DNA from: Climacium dendroides
Lineage: Eukaryota > Streptophyta > Bryopsida > Hypnales > Climaciaceae
Direction: 5' to 3'
Assembly (NCBI GenBank): GCA_950106755.1
Contig: OX467084.1
Coordinates: 37,513,213 to 37,577,212, forward strand
Length of the DNA stretch: 64,000 bases
Shown here: piece by piece, positions 23,228 through 35,177 of the stretch
How positions within the stretch are numbered: the stretch's first letter is position 1
How the letters are laid out: every line of letters begins with the position of its first letter
Position numbers and translations under genes: made by a program
Notes under the pieces: model-generated
What the model was told of the DNA's origin: nothing
Database searches by the model: none
What the model saw: the letters and a program-made list of their open reading frames with translations, nothing else

Positions 23228-23719
23228 GTACATGTCGAGCAGGCACTTGATGAAGAGCGACGTTTATGGCTTTGATGTGTTATTGGAGCTGGTATCAGGA
23301 CAAGAAGTAATCAATGAACAAGTGTCTGATAGAAATCCTAACTTGATAGAATGGGTATGTGCTCCGACTCTCTTCAGTCCATATGATGGCTTTAGCACCA
23401 AATTGTTGATGCCGTTCCTGATTCTTCTCCTTGCAGATGAAGCCCTTGCTGGCCGAAGGGGACCTGAAAGCTGCGGTGGACCTATCGCTAGGAGACAAGT
23501 ACAACACAGAATGCATGTGGAAAATAGCGGAGCTGGGAATGGTGTCTATGCAGCCGAAGGCTTTCAACAGACCAACCAGTGCGAGAAATTCCAATTTCAA
23601 TTGCCATTGAAAAGACGATTCAAGCTCACTCGTCCCCTTTCTCGGTCAACTCCTGTGAACCTCGATTGAACAGCTGCAGTCCAGTGCACACGTTCAAAGC
23701 CATCACCACATCATGCTAA
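23228..23719 (+). pseudogene. C-terminal kinase-domain remnant of an LRR receptor-like kinase
   Basis: The exon at 23228-23354 follows an intact acceptor (gctacacag). It encodes YMSSRHLMKSDVYGF followed by LLELVSGQEV, matching kinase subdomains VIII-IX. The glycine of the usual Y-x-F-G-V motif is replaced and one residue is missing. A GT-AG intron (23355-23436) follows. The next exon encodes MKPLLAEGDLKAAVDLSLGD, then MWKIAELGM and KAFNRPT, matching subdomains X-XI. Near 23580 a frameshift separates NRPTSA from the expected continuation VREIPISIAIEKT, which ends at a stop at 23717-23719 in another frame; the current frame stops at 23608-23610. The ATP-binding and catalytic loops are absent. 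It most resembles malectin/LRR kinases of the Arabidopsis At1g67720 type. Confidence 0.75.
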
Positions 23720-24331
23720 GCTAAGTTCAAATTGAGGAGATCTCATAGGAAGCGCATCTGTACGATTAGCTCGTCGCCAGATTAGATAGGTCTCATTCAA
23801 GACCTACACTTGTATTCTACGAGAATGCATGGAGGAAACGACAACACGTCTCTTTGCACCTTTTTTCTGCGAAACCTCCACATTGTGCAACCTTAAGGAA
23901 CTTGCAGCAGCAGCAGCAATACTACAACTGGGATACTCGTCAGGCTGTAATGCTCCAATTGTGTTGAGCAAATACAAACAGTCGCCGTGGTCCCTAGCTT
24001 GTTTCAAGTAGCCCCCTACCATTTTTCTTCTACGATTTCATCCATGTATGATACTCTTGAATCTTCTCTGCTGCTTGGGACAGTGTCAACAGATTGCCAG
24101 AACACGGAATCCATCGAATCTTAAGACATTACAAGCACAAAGAATCAGTACAACCCAAGAGAGTATCATTCGAACACACTGACTTCCCGGCTATCACCAG
24201 GTCTGGATTCCATGGTAATTGGTATTTTGCAATCTAGATTTTTTCATCATCTACAATGAACTTTCGGTATTCAACTCCCCGATTCTTCAATCATTGAAGG
24301 GATTTTCACCTACGGAAGTCGGGGTTGTGCT
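23720..24331. other. Spacer between kinase remnant and minus-strand exon
   Basis: Composition is moderately GC-rich with a short (gca)n run near 23905-23918. No convincing coding sequence was found. Confidence 0.4.
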
Positions 24332-24736
24332 TCAGAACTGGTGAACTGGATCACTGTTTCCATCTAAGACGAATTGGTCTTCATTCGGTTTGTGCCCTGG
24401 CCTGATCCTACCCGATTCTCTTACCACATTGCTACTATGCAATATCCCGACATCTTGAAAGGGAGCGTGCAGATTAGGGTTTTGCTCCGGCGTGGCTTCA
24501 GTAATAGCGCTGTCGCGGCTCATGAGAGTGGATCCTATAGGCACCGTTTCGTACGTCGCGGCTCCCGACTCCACTTCCACCTCAGGGTGATGCTTGATCC
24601 CGCCGAGGAGAGGGGCTAACGTCGCCTTCACCTCCTCCGACATGCCCGTCAAGCTCTTCCGGTCCTTCGCAAGCTCTTTCTTCTCCGGCTCTCGGTTCTC
24701 GTCGCCGACACTGCTGGGGATTCTTTCCTCGGCCAT
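24332..24736 (-). CDS. Putative coding exon, unknown protein (134 residues)
   Basis: I do not recognise this protein. An open frame from ATG at 24736-24734 starts MAEERIPSSVGDENREPEKK and ends DPVHQF. It is hydrophilic and charged, with GC-rich third positions unlike the AT-rich surroundings, which supports real coding. A good acceptor (ttttgttgttctcag) lies just upstream on the minus strand, with the exon beginning near 24779, so the start lies soon after a leader intron. An in-frame upstream start (24829) would add a hydrophobic stretch across that intron boundary and is less likely. A five-copy tandem repeat lies upstream and could be in the leader intron. No known domain or transmembrane segment was seen in the preferred product. 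Confidence 0.4.
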   Translation of the reverse strand: MAEERIPSSVGDENREPEKKELAKDRKSLTGMSEEVKATLAPLLGGIKHHPEVEVESGAATYETVPIGSTLMSRDSAITEATPEQNPNLHAPFQDVGILHSSNVVRESGRIRPGHKPNEDQFVLDGNSDPVHQF

Positions 24737-24816
24737 CGTGACACCGATCAATCCAGAGGGCTCCGCGTGTATCTTCAAATCTGAGAACAACAAAATCATG
24801 AGAATGATGAAGTCTG

Positions 24817-25835
24817 GCATTGACTGCAAACATCACACTCACTGCATATCTTCCCACCATGCAATGCCAAATGCACATATCCTGCACCTAACCCAAATAA
24901 CTCCTAACACGAAATCCTGAAAAAAATTACTAACGAAACCGATCCTTGTTCCAGACACCAGCATCACACTCGAAATGGAAGCAAATCCCGAATTGCATTG
25001 CCTAAACTGGACCTCTACATTGGTTGCGAACATCAAACCCGAATGCATGTCACTACATCTCCGTCCACCACGCAATGCCACATGCACACATTCTGCACAT
25101 AACCCTAATAACTCCAAATATGATAATCCCTAATAAAAATCACTAACAAAACCAATCCCAGTTCCAGAGACCAACATCACACTTGAATAGGAAGTGGATT
25201 CCGAACTGCATAAACTCGAACTCTCATATTGGCAGCGAACATCACACCCAAATGTATGTCACTACATCTCATCCCACCATGCGATGCCAAATTCATATAT
25301 CCGTCCCACAACCCTAATAACTCCTAACACGACAAATCCCTGATAAACTCAATGCCTATTCCAGAGACCAGCATCACACTTGAATAGGAAGCGGATCGCG
25401 GATCTCGAATTGCGTAAATTCTAACTCTCACATTGGCTACAAGCATTGCATCCGAATGCATGTCACTACATCTCCTCCCATCATGCAATGCCAATGCCAA
25501 ATGCACATGTCCAGCACCCAACCCTAATAACTTCTAAAACGAAAAGCACTGAAAACGAAACTCGGTGCCTATTTCAGAAACCAGCATCACACTCAAACTG
25601 GAAGCGGATCCTGAATCGCATAAACTCGAATTCTCACATTGACTGCGAGCATCACACTCGAATACAAATCCTTCCACCATGCAATGCCAAGCTCGCATAA
25701 TCCTCTACACAACCCTCATAATTCTTATAACAAAAAACCCCTAATAAAATTAGTAATGAAGTAATGCCTACTCCAGAAAGCGAAATCACTCTCGACTTGG
25801 AAATGGATCCCGACTGACGCAACCCGTGAGCGAAG
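24817..25835. repeat. Five tandem copies of a ~205-bp unit
   Basis: Units begin near 24817, 25019, 25228, 25433 and 25639. Each contains 'ccaccatgcaatgcca' or a variant, then 'accctaataact', then 'ccagagaccagcatcacact' and a 'ggatcccgaattgcat' segment. Identity is moderate, with small indels, and the fifth unit is the most diverged. No unit has a conserved open frame. Confidence 0.85.
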
Positions 25836-26320
25836 TGATCGGTTCTCGAGACGCCAACTGCATGCATGGAAGTGGGCATGAAATGAATCAAGGATCGCTA
25901 TCTACCTGATGCAAATGGGATTGAAATTGCAAGGCAACGGATGGATCTGCGCAGTGGAGGAAGCCATTGCAACTAAGCCTAAACCTCAACTAAGCCTAAA
26001 CCTCGCTGCCAAGTGTCACAAACCCTCGGTAGCCACTTGTTCTGTACCGGGGGGTCAGGGTATCTCCGGTTCTCATCCGGAGACCTGTTTATTAATTATT
26101 TAGTGTAGGAAACTATTTAGTATAGGAACGAAGACTGTTTCATCCTGAGGTGCGGAATTCGTGAGGAAACTATTTTCATCCAACGTAAAGACCTTCTGTC
26201 AAAATCCATCCAAACCTTGGATGGACTATGAAAATTTCCCTCCATGGTGGGTTTTTTTTCCAGAATTTGTACCTTGTGGGAGGGAATTTTGATGATGCTT
26301 AATCATGGTTGAATAGTTGG
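25836..26320. other. Spacer without a recognised gene
   Basis: The short stretch 'aagcctaaacctcaact' is duplicated near 25975-26000. No splice-linked frame or known element was found. Confidence 0.4.
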
Positions 26321-27367
26321 TTAACCCCTAAAGGTTTTTGACTATGCTTTCACCAAAATTGCTTCAAAACTTGCCATCTCTAGTACAAGTACCAAATTTT
26401 TGACAAAAATACAATTTTTGACACATCTAACCATAGGATCTTATAGTAATCTAGTTTGAAAAGACGTGGAAAAAATTTCAGAAATTTTCATCATGTAGAT
26501 TGCAAGATATTAGTGTTTGAAGTGACAAATATCCTTTTTTAGTCCCTACAAAAAACCGGGCAACTACACTTCACATGGTCAGATCATTATGAATAAATGT
26601 CCAAAATGATGGTTACTCTTTGGATTTGTTCTTCAAGGCAAGTTGGATACATGCTTGAAAAATTTCAAATCATTTGGAATTGTATAACATATATAATAAA
26701 AAAAAAGTAGTAAATAGGAAGAAGTAGACAATGATTCAAAATACTAAATTGTTAACAATTTTTTGGTGGAATCGAAAAATGTCAATCCCAATGGTTGCAA
26801 TGTTGTAATAAACAATTTACACATAATGTTTTTATTTTTTTCAAAAATATCAAAAATTGAGTTAAAGAGAGGACTTTGAAGTTTATTTTAGAGTAGAGAT
26901 TCCATAACTCCCTTAAACTACCCACAACTAAAACTCCTCATAACTTTCATCTCATTAATCAAAATGGAATGATTCAAAGATATCCATGTATAAATAAATC
27001 TAGAAAACCAATTTCAAATTTTTATTTTTTTAAAATGAGATTTTTTAAAAAAATTGTTTTTGCTTGGCTTGCTTGCCAAACATGTAGTCAAAAGTTATGA
27101 AGTCAAAAGTTATATGATATGTAGTTTTCTTTGTTTGGCAAGCAGGCCAAGCAAAAAATCATGTAGTCAAGCCAAGCCTGAACAAAGAAAACCATGTAGT
27201 CAAAACCATATAGTCAAAAGTTATGAAAATTGTTGGGCCTTAAAGCTACTCCTTGGGCAGATGTTGTGTGAAAATTTCAAAGAAAAAAAAATTAAAATTC
27301 CATTCATAGTGAGCTGCCCAAAATCACTATGTTGCCCAAAAATGCCATTTGGTCCTTTAGGGGTTAA
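26321..27367 (+). mobile_element. TTAA-bounded element (family F3), ~1.05 kb
   Basis: The left end TTAACCCCTAAAGG (26321) and right end CCTTTAGGGGTTAA (27367) are 14-bp inverted repeats including TTAA. The first 250 bp match, in reverse, the right part of the element at 50870-51783 (shared 'aaccataggatctt' versus 'aaccgtaggatctt'). A short hairpin at 27062-27152 lies inside. No coding capacity is seen. Confidence 0.72.
27062..27152. repeat. 21-bp inverted repeat inside the F3 element
   Basis: The arm gcttggcttgcttgccaaac(a) at 27062-27082 pairs with 27132-27152 with one mismatch across a 49-bp loop. The loop and the sequence beyond carry repeated 'tagtcaaaagttatg'. Confidence 0.6.
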
Positions 27368-29367
27368 GATGAAAATTTCTATGACCAATCTAACAACATC
27401 ACATGCACGCACTACAAATGCTACAACAACTCTACAACCAATGTTGAATAGAAGATCTTTGTAATGAATAGTTTAGACCATATTAAATAAATATATTAAA
27501 TAAAAAATTTGGTGTAGACAAAATGTTTTCAATTATCCTCATGTGGTTTACTTAGGAGCTCCATAAAAATTTTACTCTTTCTATTAGTTAAATGACATTT
27601 AATATTTATAACTACTTTGTTACAATATTGTGCAAAAATAATTTGAAAGTATATAAAATTGTGAAGTTATTTTATAAGTAATGAAATGTTGTCTTTTATT
27701 TAACCTTATTTTTAATCTTTTTTATTAAATTGCATTTGATTATTGATCAAACTTGCAAATTGGAATGACAACAAGGCATAATTGCTTGCAATCTAATGAC
27801 TTCAATTGAGTCTTATTTTCCATATTGAAGCTTAAAAATGCAAGTCAACTCCCTAAGATTAGATTGCAATCCATTTATACTTTGTTGTCAATCCCTCCAA
27901 AACATAATTTAAATAGAAATTCAAATGCAATTTAAAACCAAAGGGAATTCAACACTTTATTACTAAACTAAATGTTGGTAGCAACACATTCAATTCAACA
28001 CATTCAAAAGATTTTGAGCCAAAACACCAATGTCTAGTAGTACTAGCACCCTAAATTCTCTATCGTTAATTTATTTTTCTTTGCTATGTAAAATTTGTAA
28101 GGTATATGGTATCCAAATAGTCAACCAAAAATTATCACATTTCAAGATGCAGAATAGGTGCGTTCATGTAATTTAAAAGTCACTTGTATTGACTTCGAGA
28201 AGTCAACCATGGGATCTTAGATGAATAGACACTTAGCCCTAAAATATCGGAGCTTATGAATGTGTGGTCAAATATCAAAGCCTTATATTGTAGATGCTTC
28301 ACCTGCCATTAAAATTAATGGAATTATTATTTTTTATTTTTTAAAAATTAATTCAAATGTCATCTACAAGTCTTAAAATTTTCAAAAAAATTTGTGAAAA
28401 TTTGAAATTATTATGATTTTTTCTTAAAAGAGAAAAGAAAATTCATATCAAATACTACACAAGCTCAAAAAATCTGAAAATTTCTCCATAGGTGCATATT
28501 ATAGTGTAAAATTTTTTATTGTAAGCCAAATTTTGGTGTCATTCTATAATTAGAAACATAATAGAACATGATAATAAGCCCAAAGTTCAAATGGCTATAA
28601 AATTCACAATAATTTCAGGGATTTTATAAAATTTCAAATTGGAATTGGAATTAGATTTAATAAGATCTATTTCATTAGTTGAGCTTAAATTCAAAAAAGA
28701 TTATTTTAAGGGATAATATTTAGATCAAGAGCAAAGGAAGCATTGCCAAATACTTTAAAACAACATCTTCTGTAATCTGTGGATTTAGCATCTTCTTCTT
28801 TAGAAAATTTTGTAGTTCTTCAATAGGGGGCTTTCCACCACCATATAATACATATGCATGCAAAGAACTCTCCAAAATAATTTAAATGAAAGTCATCCAT
28901 TTTTCAATTAGATAAAAGCCCATTTGACCATGCATCAACCACTTTATAGCTTCATCAGCATTCCATTTGACATACATGAAATTTGGAAGGACACAATCCC
29001 CATGACCAAAGTAATCACCAATAGGTGACTTTATTGGATTGATTATTAGACCAATAGGTGCATTTATTGTTTCTAAAGTCATTCACTAGACCTTTTAGAA
29101 TGATAGGTCTTCCACATCCTTGTTGGATTAATCATGGAATGTTGGGTTGATTACCATGGAAATCATCTTTTTTTTATAACCATGTGAATCATTTGCTTGA
29201 AAAAAATCCAAAAGCACTCATGGAAGATCAAAGTTGTGTGCACAACCTCTCCTTTTCACACAAAATTTGAAAGATGAATATTTGCACTTATGTCTTTCAA
29301 AGAAGGATTTATTTTCATCCATTGTACACATGGTGTCCACAACAATGTTAGAGGGTTAAACAAGATA
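27368..29367. other. AT-rich spacer with an F4-like repeat
   Basis: About 29120-29359 resembles the small F4 repeat: 'ccatggaaatcat', 'aaaagcactcat', then 'gagggttaa' at the right end. No matching TTAACCC left end is preserved. The remainder is AT-rich without genes. Confidence 0.45.
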
Positions 29368-29901
29368 CTCCCTTTATCCCAAAATTAATCCATGGATTTC
29401 TAGAAAAAGTTAAATTAATGCAGAAGGTGCTCCTATTTGCACAAGAATGCATAGTTCTTATAGCATCTTGTCGATCCCAGTAGGAGTGAAAGTTTTGAAG
29501 TTAAAAGTCAAGTGGAATATGTTGAAAGTAGATGACAAAATTATCAATTTTATCTTATTTTACAATTAGCTCCAAAGCAATGAATTCAGATCAATCAGAT
29601 CTTGTGCATTTAACTTTAAAGGTTTTTTGTGATTCAATTTAGAGGATCTAGTGTTAGTCAACTTCAATTAGTTGCTTTCAATGAACTTCAATGAGCTCTT
29701 GTTATGAATTGCTATAAGAATTTGCGATTCAATTGCAATCTAGTCCGGTGATTCAACTTTGATCAACCTTAGTGATCCAAGTTCGATCATGTACACCATC
29801 AACCTGGCCCAAAGTTTCATTTCCATGAACCATTGAACCATTGAATTTAATCTGGGATAAGGAATATTTGAAACCACAAATTTAATTTTGGACAAAGGAA
29901 G
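29368..29901. mobile_element. Stowaway-like MITE, 534 bp
   Basis: The left end ctccctttatcccaaaatta and the right end (reverse complement cttcctttgtccaaaatta) are inverted, each bordered by TA (29366-29367 and 29902-29903). CTCCCTY starts with TA duplications are typical of plant Stowaway elements of the Tc1/mariner superfamily. It is non-coding. Confidence 0.72.
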
Positions 29902-29910
29902 TATCTTCTA

Positions 29911-29992
29911 CTCCCTCCATTTGAAATTAGTGTATCCATTCTGAATGTTGATTGTTTTGTGAAATGGATACACTATTTCCTAATGGAGGGAG
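29911..29992. mobile_element. Stowaway MITE, 82 bp
   Basis: The element starts ctccctccatttgaaattag and ends ctaatggagggag in inverted orientation, and TA borders both sides (29909-29910 and 29993-29994). An inner pair, tgtatccatt / aatggataca, extends the hairpin. It lies only 9 bp from the neighbouring 534-bp MITE. Confidence 0.88.
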
Positions 29993-29994
29993 TA

Positions 29995-31640
29995 GTAAGG
30001 GTCGGTTTATACATGGGACCGGATTGAAGGCCAACCGGAATTCTTCAAGTTTGAACCAATAGGATTGCTCTATTTTTCCAAATCCAGCCCAAGGGCTTTA
30101 TACTAAAGTAGGATTGAAACCACCACTCTTCCTACATATTGCCTTAGGCGGTATGGTTTTGGCGCCAAACCATCCAACCCCAAGGGAACAATCAAGACAA
30201 GGTTTAGGGTGGCTCCTTTGTTGAATCGTACAAATCTCCACCATTTATTCTTGCTGATGTTTTTTGTTAAATCTAATACAATGGTGTTGGATATAACATA
30301 GGTTTAGCATTATTCTAGTCACAATTCTATGAAGGTGCGCTATTTTCAATACAGTTGTGTTCGAAATAACAAAAAACATCAACTAGAATAATGCAAATTT
30401 CTTCTAGTGAATATTACAAGGTCTTTTTGTTTTCTTTTTGGGTGCATGCTTAATTGTGAGCTCAAGAAATTTCCTCCTAGTTGCATTATTGAATTTTTGG
30501 AACACTAGTATATATTTTAGTTTGGAAGCTTTGGAACACTAGTATATATTTCAATTTGGGAGCAATACGATTGAATTTGGGAACATTGGGGTGGAAGAAT
30601 ATACAATAAAATAAACATTCTTGATTAGATGTTCTATAAATTTGTTTTAATCGAATATTATTGATGTTTATTTGGTACAATTGTTCTCATCTGATTGAAT
30701 ATGAATATGAGATGTTTATTTTTATTTGGTATTTGGTACATGTTTATTTGGTAAAAATGTTTTCAACTGAACATGAAATGTTGATTTTTGGTGCAAATAT
30801 AAATCACAGGTCCTGGTACTAATACAAGTTTTGATAAATTACATACTTGATAATTAAATTTTTTGTGAAGACACAAATCTAAAAATGGAAGTTATTGTTG
30901 AAGTTATGCTAAACTCTAACATTTGTAAGATGATGTGTATTTTTACCAATTCTAATGGCAAATACTTGAAAAATGAATATGATAAGGAAATATTATGATA
31001 TTAGAAACAATATTTATAATAAAATTTGATTTACATTTATCATTAAATTCAGTCAAGTTCTCTTAATAAAAATTCTATATATTTTTTAAAAACAAAACTA
31101 AAAATATATATTTTTTAAAAATAGAAAAAGATGTTTTCTCAAATTGTATGATTATTTTCAAACCCCTATAGTGGCAAGACCAAAATCATTTTATTGCTTG
31201 GAATTTTTTAAATTCTCATGAAAATAAATGACAACTATATGGGGCTACAACTCTAGTTTCAACATCAACACTAATTTCAATGTGAAAAGAAAGGAAAAGG
31301 TTGAAAAGAAGTGAAAAAATCCCATCTTTTTTTCTTCCAAATTCATTAAAAAGGAAGAAAAAGGAAGAGGTTCAAAAAAGTAAAAAAAAACTCTCTCTCC
31401 TATATTTGAAATAGAATAAGTAAGAAGAAAAGGAGAAAAAAATTCTTTTATTTTTTTGAATTAGAAAAAAAAGAGAAATAAAAAGATATATGTTTTACAT
31501 TTATAAATTGAACCTTAATAAAATCCGAAAACACATTAATAAATAATCTAGCCCCAAAATTGTGCCTCACTACTTTACCTTATCTAAGACCAAAGTGGTG
31601 AATTGAGGCCAAATTGAAGGCAAATTGGGGTCACCTTCCA
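29995..31640. other. AT-rich spacer
   Basis: A short duplication 'ggaacactagtatatatttt' occurs near 30499 and 30534. The segment 31270-31490 is purine-rich (gaaaag runs). No gene was recognised. Confidence 0.45.
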
Positions 31641-32490
31641 TCCATTGTATAAACCCACCTTTAAAAAATTTAAGTACTTATCTTCGAATTTCTACAAACG
31701 GATGAATGTCATCCATATCTATCCACACGACCCTATAAAGACGAGTTCCAGACAGTTGGACCACATAATCTTCACGGTAAAACGACCCCGAACCTCCAAG
31801 CCAGAAGCTCATTCACAGCTTGCTCTCTCGTTCACCGCTCGCTCTCTCATTCACCGCTCCCTCAAATCCAAAAGCTGGTACTGCTGCGATTTTTCATCAC
31901 CGAAGTGTGCTAGAATCGGTGAAACCTCGCATCCCTGCTTTGGGAGCTTTCTGTCAAAAAAAATCCAGTGGAAATCCGTTCCAGCATTGTGTTTCTGTCG
32001 CTTTTTTTCGAGATTCTCTGTGTTGACGGAATTCTTCTGTTAGATTTTCATACTGATGCACCTTTCGTGTATTCGGAATCAAGGAGACGTTTGAGTGTTG
32101 ATTGCTGTGACGTTTGAATTATGGATGTCTGACTTTTTCAAGTGGATGAGAATTTTCTTCAACAAATTATGGATATGGATTCAGAGTGAACGAGGTGTAG
32201 GAAATATTTTAGGTCTCTGAGGAGATTCTCTTATTGCATCGGGAATTGGTGTGCATCAATTATCTTGACAAATGTGCAAAATTCGTGTTCTGGTTGCGAA
32301 ACAGAGTTAAAACCCTAATTGAGGGTTTATCGGGTTTCATGCAGGGGTTGAGAGAGAGTTTGTGCGCATTGGGTGATGAAAGGATCGGAGAACGAGGCTG
32401 GAGCATGAGGTGAAGGCAAGGTTTAGGAATTGGAGGAGATTCTTCGAGACTTGAAAGGGTATCGAGGCTTTTTTATTTAGGCAATTAGGT
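31641..32490 (+). promoter_or_regulatory. Promoter and 5' leader of the 132-residue protein gene
   Basis: Composition shifts from AT-rich to gene-like near 31700. A TATA-like 'cctataaag' lies at about 31732-31740, followed by a C/T-rich stretch (ctctctcgttcaccgctcgc) typical of plant leaders. Short open frames overlap here but lack protein similarity. Transcript start and any leader intron cannot be fixed from sequence alone. Confidence 0.35.
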
Positions 32491-33772
32491 ATGGCTCCCA
32501 AGAAGACTGGAAAAGGGTCGAAATTTGTTGATGATGCACCCTGGAGGGCACACAAGGGAGAGAAACCTGTGCCTCGAATTAGCAAGGGGGGCATTGTCGC
32601 TGTTCGGCAAGGACCTAATTTCCAGTATGCCCTTAGCATTATGAAGGTACGGCCTGGCATTTCTATTATATTTCACTTTCGTTTGTAATCTTGGGGACTC
32701 TTTACCGGAAGAAGTTTAGGGGACGATTGCGGCAGAATTTCCAGGTGCCTAAAAGCTACCACTTAAAAAAGTTAAATTGCGTACTTATCGAGCTCATTCC
32801 TGAAGGGAGGAGCTCTGAGTTGTAGTTGCTGCATTTCCCTGTCTGATCAAATTTGCTCTATTCGAATATGGCAGCGTTGGTGGCTGATTGAATCTTTCAT
32901 ATTGCTTTGGGATGGGATGGTTATTGTATAATGTTGCTAACGGTTGACTTGAATTTCTGAGTTGTTTCGGATACTTGTGGATCAGACAAACTATTTGGAA
33001 TTTTTTAAGTGACAGAAGCTCTTATTGCGATTGGAGTTTTTAAAAGATACGCTAATGATGGTCTTATGTTTATGAATACAGCATCCAGATCCAATTGGTT
33101 ATGGTCTTGCTCGTGAGGCTTATGTGGAGCCAGCTGGACCTGATTGCATTATTCCTGGTTTACAAAAGCCTGTTAGGGTTCTTGGGCTTCAAGTGAGATC
33201 CTCCTCCTTGATTGTTACTTTTGAAATGAGAGTTGCTTGTTTTCTGGTCCCTGTTAATTGTTTATGTGAAACTATACCAGATGAACCAAGTTACAATGGT
33301 AGTCATGAACATGCATATCACTACTCAACAACTGATACTAAACTTGATGAGGTTGTTTTGTAGGTCTGGCCGGTCCCGTTTAAATGTCAGGTCAACTTAA
33401 AAGCTCTAGATCCAATTGGTCGTGAGTTGAAAACAGTGGGGAAGGTAATTTTTCTATCTCTTCGCATTCACAGCATTTCTGTTTGCCAAGGACCGATTTC
33501 AAGTAAACTTTTGTCCGTCAGAATGATTGATTTTACAAGCAGTTTTTGGTCTTATATTGAGCGTATGTGTGATCTATAAGCACCTATAGTCTAGTCTTTT
33601 ACGTGAAATAACTGAGTGTCTGAGACATGTTGCACAACTCACATGTCTCACTTGATGAACGCTTCGTCAGTGAAGAAGTTTTGGGGTGTGCCTAACGATT
33701 GTATTTGACTGCTTAAAACAGCTGCTGGACAAGGCTTTTGACTTGATGCAAGCTCCTTTCAGCGAGCGGTAA
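32491..33772 (+). CDS. Conserved-looking small protein of unknown function (132 residues)
   Basis: Four coding exons, 32491-32646, 33082-33192, 33364-33444 and 33722-33772, join with phase-0 GT-AG introns into one uninterrupted frame that stops with TAA. The protein begins MAPKKTGKGSKFVDDAPWR, which is basic and has no signal peptide. It continues through GPNFQYALSIMKHPDPIGYG, AGPDCIIPGLQKPVRVLGLQ and WPVPFKCQVNLKALDPIG, and ends LLDKAFDLMQAPFSER. There is no transmembrane segment and no motif I can assign. Regular exon borders, gene-like composition and clean frame closure argue for a functional gene. I cannot name the family; a plant-wide small protein is plausible. Confidence 0.72.
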
Positions 33773-34250
33773 ATGTAGACGTTGAAGCGGAGATTCTCAT
33801 ATGCTATGAGCTTGATTCCGAAATATATTGCTGTCCTTGAAGAAGAGCAGGTGTCATGATTTTGCAAGACTTCAATGGATTCAATACTTTTGCAGAGAAA
33901 GATTAGGCATAGCTAGATGATCAGCAATACACGAATTTTAATTTGGAATTGGGTTGCATATTTCCAGGTGTTAATTTGAGGCTCATAGGCATGCGTCATG
34001 TGCTGAAGAACTGCATTGATTTGACACTAGGTTTTATAGCAACAAATCGACAAATAGACTCTATGAATTGTACTAATTTTAATAGCCACGATTGTGCTAT
34101 TGCTATCTGATTGTTCCCAGTTTGGTTTTCTCAGAATTCTAAATGCGGTTCTGGCAGGAAATGAATGTACTATTTCTACATAGTAGGATGTCTCTAACTT
34201 ATGCGCACTGCAACATTGCACACATGAAAACGTATGTCTGTCCCCCCATT
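33773..34250 (+). other. 3' flank of the 132-residue protein gene
   Basis: Gene-like composition continues to about 34230 and probably includes the 3' UTR. No second gene was seen. Confidence 0.4.
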
Positions 34251-34252
34251 TA

Positions 34253-34813
34253 CCTTCCTGTGTCCCAAAATGATCTTCCTATTGGACAAAATGACAATGT
34301 TCCAGATTAAGGCTAAAAATAACATTTTTAAAACCCATTTCATGTTGTGAGTAGAGTTCACCACACTCCTAGCATCCTAGAAACTTTGAGTTTTGGAACT
34401 CTTTTCAAAGTGCACTCTTGGAATATTGAAAAGTGGAATTTGGGGGGCATTTTCAAGGAGCACCAATGGACACTCAATTGTTGATTGTGAGGTGTATGGG
34501 CCTAAGACCATGTGTGAACCTTTGTACCACCTCCCAAAGCTTCATCTTCTTCAATTGGGCTGTGTTGATTGACCCCTTCAATCATTTCATTTGTCTTTCA
34601 ATTGATGATTGCATGGATGGAGAATTATTGTTGAAAGTTGTTTTGTTAATCCTAATTAGCAATTGAAAGCCGAATTTGACCAATTTTCAACATCACAAAT
34701 TTTCAACATCACAAAGTGCAACAAGATGATCTTCACAAAATGATCTTCATGATGGAACAAGAAATTGAAGCCAACATGATCATTTTGTGAAGATCATTTT
34801 GGGACGGAGGGAG
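34253..34813. mobile_element. Stowaway-like MITE, 561 bp
   Basis: The left end ccttcctgtgtcccaaaatg (34253) mirrors the right end cattttgggacggagggag (34813). Both continue into the shared 'atgatctt' stretch, and TA borders both sides (34251-34252 and 34814-34815). The 'gatcattttgtgaag' motif is repeated near the right end. Confidence 0.72.
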
Positions 34814-35177
34814 TATATTTGATTTTCACTATCTCAAATGAAACAATTTTAAATTTTTGTCAATTTAATTAATTCAAATAGTACAAGACACACTAATTGT
34901 TTTCTACTATATTTTTCAACAATAAATCATTATATTTTTATTTGTTCAGTGACTATATATGAGAAGGAAATATCTTCTTTGTTTAAAAATCATTGAAATT
35001 TTGTTTAAGTAAAAAAATGTAATATAAAACAATAAAAACATCTTGTACTAATTGAATTGGCCACTTAAAAAAGTAGCATTCGAGTTTTGAACAACAGATG
35101 AACAAAAACATATCTTAAGCAAACCAAACATATTTTGTTTTATTCATCCACTTACTTGTTTGTAGATTGTAAGTTCT
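34814..35177. other. AT-rich spacer
   Basis: Nothing recognisable is present. Confidence 0.4.

Noticed and set aside
31645..32043. Plus-strand open frame upstream of the 132-residue protein gene
   Set aside because: It lies in the leader/promoter region, is Ser/Arg-rich from C/T-rich DNA, and shows no domain.
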